A stretch of DNA of 6,557 nucleotides from Tannerella sp. (GTDB taxonomy: Bacteria > Bacteroidota > Bacteroidia > Bacteroidales > Tannerellaceae), in NCBI GenBank assembly GCA_031271245.1, contig JAISWC010000103.1, forward strand, positions 1-6,557, in the 5' to 3' direction. Positions 1-5,851 of this stretch are shown piece after piece; positions within the stretch are counted from its first letter, which is position 1; each line of letters begins with the position of its first letter. Position numbers and translations under genes: made by a program. Under the pieces are notes generated by a model. The model made no database searches. It worked only from the letters and a program-made list of their open reading frames with translations, and was not told the DNA's origin.

Positions 1-3000
1 GGATACGTTTTCACGTTCCGGAAGTACCAGGGGCCTACTATTCCCGGCGCCGGGTTATTATGGAACGGCCCCAGCAGGTTCTTGTTGCTGCCGATGACTT
101 TTACGGTTACGGTATTCTCCCCCTCTTTCAGCAGGCCGGAGACGTCGACGCGATAAGGTTCGAAGGCAATCAGGCCGGCGGCCCGACCGTTGACCGACAC
201 TTCAACTACCGTACCCAGCCAGTCGTCCGCCTGCACGATGTAGCGGCCGGACGGATCGGCGACATGGAATGTCTTCTCATACAGCACGCCGTTCGGATAG
301 AAGGGCCAGCCCTGCGCTTTCCAGCTTCCGGCAGCGAATGTTTCTGCCGGCGGATCGATTTTCCAGCCTTTGGCCGCCGGCGTCACGCGGAAATTCCCCC
401 GTATGTACACCGGTTCGATTTCGGCGAGGACTCGCATCGGCGACGCCTTGAGCGCAAGCACATTCTCCCCCTGTTTCAAATATGCGCCGATGGGACAGAC
501 GCCCGTTTCGCGCTCCAGCCACCATGCACCGGACAGGGGTGCGACCGGATGACCGTTGATGCTGATTTCGTAGAGGTCGGGACGTTCGACCACAGCCGTC
601 ACCGCCGAAAAGTCGAAAGCGGCGGCGACCGTAAATTTATATGCAGCCGTGAAACCGCCGGAGGTGAACGTGTCGCGGCTGACGAGGCTGTTTTTGTACT
701 GTACGGCGTTATCCCACGGATTGCCGTTTTGGAAACCGTGATATTTAAACGCCCTGTCCGCCGCATCATATACGTGCATGTCCCGGTACCGTTCTTTCCC
801 GAGCGTCAGGTCGCAGAAGTCCACGGTCAGGACGTTGTCCGTTTCCGGGCGGACGGAGAGCGGCCTCCCGGAGGACACCTCCACATACCGGTTTACCTCT
901 TCGGGCAGGGCATAGCCGTGCTGCTTCCGGTCGAACACGTAAAGCAGCAGACTGCCGGCCGGCGGCAGTTCGTAGCTCACTTCAATCTGCCCGTCTCCGC
1001 CCGTTTCGGGACAGTCGACCATTTGCCCGGTCAAGGCAACCAGTTCAATGGCATCCTTTCCCTTCAGCTGCACGCTTCCCCGAGCGGTTTCGGTCAGACT
1101 GGCGTTGGAGAGGAACAGTACTTGTCCGTCTTTCAGGATGCGGCGGTGATGGTAGAGGTCGCTGCCGGACTGCGCCCGGAAACGGATGCCGTCCTGCAGA
1201 TACGGCGTCAGATCCGGCGAGGCGGAGGGCGCGATCAGCGTCACATTGCCCGGATCGGAGAAAAACGCGCGGATGTCTTCATTCAGCGCGCCGTCCACGT
1301 ACGACGGCTGTGCATACGCCAGAATCACGCCGCCGTTTGCGGCGAATTTTCGCAGCAGGGCGAAGGTCGATGCTTCCAGGTTTTCGGTCATCGGCGGAAT
1401 CACGACTTTCGAGTACGCCCGGCGACCGACCGTGAATTTTTTCCCGGACACGCTGCCCCTGTCCCCGATAATGTTTTCCGATCCGAGGTCATACTCTACC
1501 TGCGCCTTTTCGAGGGCGGTGACGAACTGCTGGAAGGTTTTTCCGATTTCCAAGTACGCCGGATGACTGTAGTGGTAGGCATAGTAGAGCCAGATGGAAG
1601 TGGTCGGTTCGAGAATCAGGATGTCGTTGATCTGCTCGCCGGCCGAGAGAGCCATCGACAGACGGGCGAAATATACGTTCAGGTCCCGGTAATAAGGCCA
1701 CCAGGGCGAGTGTTCGGAGAAGGAGGGCGGATAGTCGTACTTCCGCGCCCCGGCGATGCTCAGGTGCGCCAGATGCTGGTTCATGAAGTTGACGCCCAGC
1801 GCATATTCCCAGTCGCCCAGCCGCTTGAAGTCGCGGAATGTATCCTCCCAGCCACCGCCGCCGTAGGTTTCACTCAGCGTGCGCCGGTAACCCATCTGGT
1901 TGGCCACACTGCTCAGTTCCTTGACGGCGCGGATGTTACCGAACTGCGCCTGCGGCGACACGTCGTTATACTGGTTGAAAAGCATATCGATGCCCGGCAT
2001 CTGGTGCCAGGCATACATGGCCATGTTGTCGCCGCCGTCGGCCACGTTAGGCCAGCCGTGTTCCCAATAATGACCTGTGAACTTGAGGTTGTTCGCTTCG
2101 CAGTATTCGTAGCAGGGTTTCGCCCAGCGGTCGATGAAGAGTTGCAGCAGCGTTTGCGTGTAGTTGTGGCGCACGCGCTTCCAGTCGCCCGTTTCCTCGA
2201 ACAGCGAGGGGAGGGCTTCCTTCAGGCTGTAGCCCCACTTCGCCTCGAACACGTCGAACAGGTCGGGCGTCCAGCGGATACCGTCGAACGGATTGATGTT
2301 CGGCTCGTCGGTAAACCAGCCGGGCACAGCCTTGCCGAACTCGTCTCCTATCCTGCGCTTGTAGCCGTCCATCGTGATTTCGATAAATTTCTCCGTCACA
2401 CCGGGATACAGCAGGTCAACGTACGAAAAGCCGCCGTACCAGGGCGATTGATCGAAGTACCTCTTTTTAAGTGTATAGTACTCGCCTTTCCTGCCGAGTT
2501 CGTCCTTCATCGCGGAAGTAATTTCCCGGAACGTCCCGTTTTCTTTTTTGTAGCACAGGAACACGTCCGGCACGGTGTCGGGAAAGACTTCGTATTTCGT
2601 CGGCCGCAAGCCATTGCCCTGATTGTAGCTTTCGGGCATCTCGGCCGGCACATGTCCTCCCGCAAACCCGCTCGAATACGAATTTTCATCGTATATCCAG
2701 ACAAACATGTCGAGTTGTTTTCCCTTTTCCAGCGTGTAGCGCCACAGTTCGTACCATTCGTCCGACATGTATTCGGTAATCATTCCCGGTCGCGGATGGA
2801 CGAACACGCCTCCAAATCCCCGCGCCTTGAACGCCTGCATGGACGCATCAATCAGTTCGTGCGTCACGCGCGTGTTCCACACCCACAGCGGGGCGCTTCC
2901 ATACTCTTTGGGCGGTTCGGCGAACCGTCCGGAGAGTTCATCAAATGCAGCAATGCCTTCCCCGCCGACGGACGAATCCGTACTTACCCGGCACGAAAGA

Positions 3001-3047
3001 TGAGCTAACATCGCTGCAACAAGCAGTAAAATCATGTTTCTTTTCAT
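1..3047 (-). CDS. Exported GH106-like glycoside hydrolase (putative alpha-L-rhamnosidase-type), 3' end outside window
   Basis: One uninterrupted minus-strand frame runs from ATG at 3047 off the left edge, giving 1015 visible codons and no stop, so the C-terminus is missing. Residues 1-19 form a signal peptide: charged MKRN, a hydrophobic run, then a Cys at 19. The lipobox (HLSC) is imperfect and no acidic cluster follows the Cys, so a periplasmic lipoprotein or a plainly secreted protein are both possible. Residues about 50-135 carry PLWVWN, GGVFVHPR and YDENSYSSG, the N-terminal signature I associate with GH106 and its relatives. GWFTDEP (Glu248) and LSETYGGGGWED (Glu393) are the best candidate catalytic acids. 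About 530-640 resembles the glutamine-amidotransferase-like domain of such enzymes. About 740-890 and 905-1015 are beta-sandwich domains, the last with NGRAAG and NLLGPFH. The expected role is release of deoxy-sugars such as rhamnose from plant or host glycans. GH106 membership and substrate are inferred; an unclassified GH106-related family is the main alternative. The real end is probably soon after the window edge. Confidence 0.85.
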   Translation of the reverse strand, partial: MKRNMILLLVAAMLAHLSCRVSTDSSVGGEGIAAFDELSGRFAEPPKEYGSAPLWVWNTRVTHELIDASMQAFKARGFGGVFVHPRPGMITEYMSDEWYELWRYTLEKGKQLDMFVWIYDENSYSSGFAGGHVPAEMPESYNQGNGLRPTKYEVFPDTVPDVFLCYKKENGTFREITSAMKDELGRKGEYYTLKKRYFDQSPWYGGFSYVDLLYPGVTEKFIEITMDGYKRRIGDEFGKAVPGWFTDEPNINPFDGIRWTPDLFDVFEAKWGYSLKEALPSLFEETGDWKRVRHNYTQTLLQLFIDRWAKPCYEYCEANNLKFTGHYWEHGWPNVADGGDNMAMYAWHQMPGIDMLFNQYNDVSPQAQFGNIRAVKELSSVANQMGYRRTLSETYGGGGWEDTFRDFKRLGDWEYALGVNFMNQHLAHLSIAGARKYDYPPSFSEHSPWWPYYRDLNVYFARLSMALSAGEQINDILILEPTTSIWLYYAYHYSHPAYLEIGKTFQQFVTALEKAQVEYDLGSENIIGDRGSVSGKKFTVGRRAYSKVVIPPMTENLEASTFALLRKFAANGGVILAYAQPSYVDGALNEDIRAFFSDPGNVTLIAPSASPDLTPYLQDGIRFRAQSGSDLYHHRRILKDGQVLFLSNASLTETARGSVQLKGKDAIELVALTGQMVDCPETGGDGQIEVSYELPPAGSLLLYVFDRKQHGYALPEEVNRYVEVSSGRPLSVRPETDNVLTVDFCDLTLGKERYRDMHVYDAADRAFKYHGFQNGNPWDNAVQYKNSLVSRDTFTSGGFTAAYKFTVAAAFDFSAVTAVVERPDLYEISINGHPVAPLSGAWWLERETGVCPIGAYLKQGENVLALKASPMRVLAEIEPVYIRGNFRVTPAAKGWKIDPPAETFAAGSWKAQGWPFYPNGVLYEKTFHVADPSGRYIVQADDWLGTVVEVSVNGRAAGLIAFEPYRVDVSGLLKEGENTVTVKVIGSNKNLLGPFHNNPAPGIVGPWYFRNVKTY

Positions 3048-3076
3048 CGGATTGTTTTTTAAAATTAGTATGCCCG

Positions 3077-3084
3077 CAAAGATA
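3077..3084 (-). promoter_or_regulatory. Candidate -7 promoter element of the glycoside hydrolase gene
   Basis: Read on the minus strand this is TATCTTTG, an exact match to the Bacteroides -7 consensus TAnnTTTG. It lies 29 nt upstream of the hydrolase ATG, so the leader would be short, roughly 20-25 nt. TTTG boxes occur on the same strand at 3099-3102 (14-nt gap) and 3108-3111 (23-nt gap). Neither sits at the usual spacing of about 19-21 nt, so the -33 element is uncertain. The match is read from sequence; activity is inferred. Confidence 0.5.
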
Positions 3085-3199
3085 TAACAAAGAATAGACA
3101 AACACGGCAAATTTTGAGGGAATCAACCGGTGAGGAGAGAAATGCTTAACGATTCCACGCAAGGTATAATTTTTCCGGCAGGGAATAATCAGAGCGAAA

Positions 3200-3220
3200 T
3201 ATGCGTATATTTGTCGCATA
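3200..3220. promoter_or_regulatory. Perfect inverted repeat enclosing the nuo -7 element (possible operator)
   Basis: TATGCG at 3200-3205 and CGCATA at 3215-3220 are exact reverse complements separated by 9 bases. The centre is base 3210, inside the -7 box at 3206-3213. The geometry (21 bp in total, arms about one helical turn or more apart) is what a dimeric regulator's site at a promoter would look like. Six-base arms in AT-rich DNA can arise by chance, and no regulator is identified. Confidence 0.35.
3206..3213 (+). promoter_or_regulatory. Candidate -7 promoter element of the nuo operon
   Basis: TATATTTG matches the Bacteroides -7 consensus TAnnTTTG at every fixed position. It lies 25 nt before the nuoA ATG, implying a leader of about 20 nt. 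No clear TTTG is found at the expected -33 position, where the sequence is GGGAATAATC. A second, weaker possibility is TAATTTTT at 3167-3174, which has T for the final G. The assignment rests on motif and position only. Confidence 0.5.
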
Positions 3221-3238
3221 AATATAATGTAGCGTATC

Positions 3239-3589
3239 ATGTATTTCGTTTTACTGATTGTATCGTCTATCACGGCCATCCTGCTGGTGGTAGCGGCTTT
3301 GGGGATTGCGCGGCTGATTTCGCCGCGCTCGTTCAATCCGCAGAAGGGCGAGGCCTACGAGTGCGGCATCCCAACCCGCGGCAGTTCATGGATGCAGTTT
3401 AAGGTGGGGTATTACCTGTTTGCCATTCTGTTCCTCATGTTTGATGTGGAGACGGTCTTCCTTTTCCCGTGGGCGGCGGCGGTGCAGGACCTGGGCGTGG
3501 GCGGGCTGCTGAGCGTCCTGTTTTTTCTGGCCATCCTGGCGCTCGGACTGGCTTACCCCTGGAGGAAAGGAGCATTGGAATGGAAATGA
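3239..3589 (+). CDS. nuoA: NADH-quinone oxidoreductase (complex I) subunit A
   Basis: A 116-residue membrane subunit of the proton-pumping complex I, of normal family length. It helps anchor the peripheral arm and lines part of the path between the quinone site and the membrane arm. Three transmembrane helices are visible, at about residues 2-24, 57-79 and 87-107. The loop between helices 1 and 2 carries YECGIP with Cys42, the position of the ND3 loop cysteine in homologues. Helix 2 contains FDVE with Asp69 and Glu71, the conserved acidic pair of the family. The start is fixed because an in-frame TAG lies at 3230-3232 and no other ATG falls between it and 3239. It is the first gene of the operon, 25 nt downstream of a -7 promoter candidate, and its end overlaps nuoB by 10 nt. 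No strong Shine-Dalgarno is visible, which is usual in Bacteroidota. Confidence 0.96.
   Translation: MYFVLLIVSSITAILLVVAALGIARLISPRSFNPQKGEAYECGIPTRGSSWMQFKVGYYLFAILFLMFDVETVFLFPWAAAVQDLGVGGLLSVLFFLAILALGLAYPWRKGALEWK
3561..3572 (+). promoter_or_regulatory. Strong purine-rich ribosome binding site for nuoB
   Basis: GGAGGAAAGGAG lies inside the end of nuoA. It ends 7 nt before ATG 3580 and 13 nt before the alternative ATG 3586. The spacing favours 3580 as the nuoB start. Such a complete Shine-Dalgarno stands out here, because nuoA, nuoCD and nuoH have only weak ones. It is partly constrained by the nuoA codons it overlaps (PWRKGA). Confidence 0.6.
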
Positions 3590-4188
3590 AAAAGCCCAAA
3601 ATCAAGTCGATCGCCTACGGGGAATTTAATGATAACGAATACATCGAGGCGATGGCGCGCGAGTTGAACGCCCAGGGCGGCAACGTTGTGCTGGGATGTC
3701 TGGACGACGTGGTCAACTGGGGACGGAGCAATTCGCTCTGGCCGCTGACGTTTGCCACCAGTTGCTGCGGTATCGAGTACATGGCCGTCGGCGCGGCGCG
3801 CTACGATTTCGCCCGGTTCGGGTTTGAAGTCACCCGCGCCAGTCCGCGTCAGGCCGACTTTATCATGGTGGCCGGAACGATTACCGACCGCATGGCGCCC
3901 GTGCTCAAGCGACTTTATGACCAGATGGCCGACCCGAAATACGTGATTGCCGTCGGCGCCTGCGCCGTGTCGGGCGGACCGTTCAGGAAATCCTACCACG
4001 TGGTGAACGGCGTCGACGAGATTTTACCCGTCGACGTCTACGTCCCCGGCTGTCCGCCCCGCCCCGAAGCCATGCTCTACGGCATTATCCAGCTCCAGCG
4101 CAAGGTGAAACTGGAAAAATTCTTCGGAGGAATCAATAGGAGAATGGAGAGTGAAACGGGGGTATCTCTTAAAAATAACGGTGAATGA
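3580..4188 (+). CDS. nuoB: NADH-quinone oxidoreductase (complex I) subunit B, N2 cluster carrier
   Basis: A 202-residue peripheral-arm subunit holding the terminal [4Fe-4S] cluster N2, which hands electrons to quinone at the interface with NuoD. The four cluster ligands are visible: the tandem Cys62-Cys63 in TSCCGIEYM, Cys128 in VGACAVSGG and Cys158 in PGCPPRPEA. RSNSLWPLTFATS, RASPRQAD and GTITDRMAPVLKRLYDQM are family hallmarks. The frame is open upstream to an ATG at 3469, but that extension would overlap nuoA by 121 bases and has no family resemblance. ATG 3580 (MEMKKPKIKS) fits the family N-terminus and the Shine-Dalgarno spacing. ATG 3586 would give a classic ATGA overlap with the nuoA stop and is the alternative. 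The last 15 or so residues (after FFGGINR) form a polar tail of lineage-specific look, encoded by more AT-rich DNA. The stop overlaps the nuoCD start by 4 nt (ATGA). Confidence 0.96.
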   Translation: MEMKKPKIKSIAYGEFNDNEYIEAMARELNAQGGNVVLGCLDDVVNWGRSNSLWPLTFATSCCGIEYMAVGAARYDFARFGFEVTRASPRQADFIMVAGTITDRMAPVLKRLYDQMADPKYVIAVGACAVSGGPFRKSYHVVNGVDEILPVDVYVPGCPPRPEAMLYGIIQLQRKVKLEKFFGGINRRMESETGVSLKNNGE

Positions 4189-5822
4189 GTAATATGGAAG
4201 ACTTCTTGCGGGAACGGTTTCCCGATGCGACGGTGGAGACCGGACAGGACGGGACACCGGTGGTGACGGTGAAGCCGGACAGCTTCCGGACGCTGGCGGA
4301 GACGCTGCTCGCGGACGAAGCCCTGCGCTTCGACTTCCTGCGCAGCCTGACCGGAATGGACTGGGGCGACGACGGACTGGGCGCCGTCTATCACCTGGAA
4401 TCCACCGTGCACGGCCACCGGGTAGTGCTGCGCACGATGACGCCCGACCGCGAACGTCCCGAACTGCCTTCGGTATGCGATCTCTGGAAAACAGCCGAAC
4501 TGAACGAACGCGAAGTGTACGATTACTTCGGCATCGGCTTCACCGACCATCCCGACATGCGCCGCCTCTTTCTGCGCGACGACTGGGTCGGCCATCCTCT
4601 GCGCAAGGACTATGACGACAGCCGCACGACCAATCCCGTCCGCATGACCAACGAAATCGCCGTTGACACCACTTCAACCTTCAAAATGAACAAAAAGGGA
4701 CGGCTGGTCGAGAAGAAACAGGTCCTGTTCGAAGACGACGAATACGTTATTAACATTGGCCCGCAACATCCGGCTACGCACGGCGTGCTGCGTTTTCGCG
4801 TCTCGCTCGAGGGCGAGTTCATCCGCAAGCTGCACGTTTACTGCGGATACATCCATCGCGGCATCGAAAAGATGTGCGAAAGCCTGACCTATCCCCAGAT
4901 CGCGGCGCTGACCGACCGCCTGGACTACCTCTCGGCCATGCAGAACCGACATGCCTTTTGCCTTTGCGTGGAAAAGGGGCTGGGCGTGGAAGTGCCCGAA
5001 CGGGTCAAGTACATCCGCACCATCATGGACGAGTTGCAGCGGATTGATTCGCACCTGCTGTTCTTCTCCACGCTCTGCATGGACCTGGGTGCGCTGACCG
5101 CCTTCTTCTACGGCTTCCGCGACCGCGAGAAGATTCTCGATATCTTCGAGCAGACTACCGGCGGACGCCTGATTCTCAACTACAATACCATCGGCGGCGT
5201 ACAGGCGGACATTCATCCGGATTTTGTGCGGCGCGTGAAGGAGTTGATTGCATACCTGCGTCCCGCGCTAAGGGAATATCATGAAGTGTTCACGGGCAAT
5301 GTGATCACGCAGCAGCGGATGAAAGGCGTCGGCGTGCTGAGCCGCGAAGATGCCATTTCGTTCGGGACGACCGGCGGAACGGGACGCGCCTCGGGCTGGG
5401 CGTGCGACGTACGCAAGCGTCATCCTTACGCGATGTATGACAGGGTGGACTTCAGGGAAATCCTCTACCGCAGGGGCGACTGTTTCTCGCGCTACATGGT
5501 GCGCATGGACGAAATCGAAGAAAGTATGCGCATCATCGAACAGTTGATCGACAGCATCCCGGCGGGCGACTTCCAGGTGAAGATGAAACCCGTGCTCCGC
5601 CTGCCCGAAGGTGGATATTATTCGGCCGTGGAGACCAGCCGCGGCGAGTTTGGCGTGTATATCGAGAGCCGCGGCGACAGGTATCCTTACCGCGTGAAAT
5701 TCCGCAGCACCGGGCTTCCGCTCATTGCCTGCATCGATACTGTCACCCGCGGCTCGAAAATAGCCGACCTGATCGCCATCGGCGGCACACTCGACTATAT
5801 CGTACCCGACATTGACCGATGA
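4185..5822 (+). CDS. nuoCD: Fused NADH-quinone oxidoreductase (complex I) subunits C and D
   Basis: A 545-residue fusion of the 30-kDa (NuoC) and 49-kDa (NuoD) subunits of the quinone-reducing arm. The NuoC part covers about residues 5-145 and shows NEREVYDYFGI (107-117), HPDMRR and HPLRKDY (137-143). A linker of about 35 residues (144-180) joins it to NuoD, which begins near VLFEDDEYVINIGPQHPATHG. His199 in that motif and Tyr248 in DRLDYLS correspond by motif and by their 49-residue spacing to the quinone-site His and Tyr known from other complex I enzymes (His38 and Tyr87 of Thermus Nqo4). The normal NuoD C-terminus ending GTLDYIVPDIDR is present, so both halves look intact. The start at 4185 overlaps the nuoB stop in an ATGA. 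An in-frame ATG at 4194 (MEDFLRERF) is an equally credible start. C-D fusion is also known in Escherichia coli and in Bacteroides. Confidence 0.96.
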   Translation: MSNMEDFLRERFPDATVETGQDGTPVVTVKPDSFRTLAETLLADEALRFDFLRSLTGMDWGDDGLGAVYHLESTVHGHRVVLRTMTPDRERPELPSVCDLWKTAELNEREVYDYFGIGFTDHPDMRRLFLRDDWVGHPLRKDYDDSRTTNPVRMTNEIAVDTTSTFKMNKKGRLVEKKQVLFEDDEYVINIGPQHPATHGVLRFRVSLEGEFIRKLHVYCGYIHRGIEKMCESLTYPQIAALTDRLDYLSAMQNRHAFCLCVEKGLGVEVPERVKYIRTIMDELQRIDSHLLFFSTLCMDLGALTAFFYGFRDREKILDIFEQTTGGRLILNYNTIGGVQADIHPDFVRRVKELIAYLRPALREYHEVFTGNVITQQRMKGVGVLSREDAISFGTTGGTGRASGWACDVRKRHPYAMYDRVDFREILYRRGDCFSRYMVRMDEIEESMRIIEQLIDSIPAGDFQVKMKPVLRLPEGGYYSAVETSRGEFGVYIESRGDRYPYRVKFRSTGLPLIACIDTVTRGSKIADLIAIGGTLDYIVPDIDR

Positions 5823-5851
5823 GTATTATAATAATGATGAATGATGTTTGA
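5819..5851 (+). other. Ten-codon mini-ORF bridging nuoCD and nuoH
   Basis: ATG at 5819 overlaps the nuoCD stop (ATGA). The frame encodes MSIIIMMNDV and stops with TGA at 5849-5851, just inside nuoH, whose ATG is at 5844. It could let ribosomes that finish nuoCD restart at once and then be released over the nuoH start. No homologous peptide is recognised, there is no Shine-Dalgarno, and chance is a fair alternative in such ATG-rich filler. Confidence 0.25.

Larger units (their letters stand above)
3048..3238. other. Divergent intergenic region between the hydrolase gene and the nuo operon
   Basis: These 191 bases are visibly more AT-rich than the genes on either side and contain no convincing coding frame. 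The short open frames crossing them lack any recognisable protein. They hold a promoter candidate for each flanking gene, on opposite strands and about 120 bases apart. No terminator is needed or seen, because both genes start here and are transcribed outward. Confidence 0.8.

Noticed and set aside
60..3008. A 982-codon plus-strand open frame, the longest in the window
   Set aside because: It is codon-for-codon antisense to the hydrolase. Its translation is rich in His, Arg, Val and Phe with no family motif, while the minus strand gives a signal peptide and recognisable enzyme motifs. Its openness follows from the lack of TTA, CTA and TCA in the sense gene.
2941..3336. Minus-strand 131-codon frame across the intergenic region and the start of nuoA
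   Set aside because: It lies in a different frame from the hydrolase, crosses both promoter candidates and the nuoA start, and encodes no recognisable protein.
3469..3579. Upstream extension of nuoB to ATG 3469
   Set aside because: It would overlap nuoA by 121 bases, and the added residues are Gly/Arg-rich with no likeness to NuoB. ATG 3580 has a well-spaced Shine-Dalgarno.
3580..3589. Possible frameshift or fusion between nuoA and nuoB
   Set aside because: Both proteins are complete with normal termini. The overlap is ordinary operon packing with an internal ribosome binding site.
4674..5216. Minus-strand 180-codon frame opposite nuoCD, with similar ones at 4077-4595 and 3553-3999
   Set aside because: They are shadows of conserved complex I genes in GC-rich DNA, with no motif of their own.
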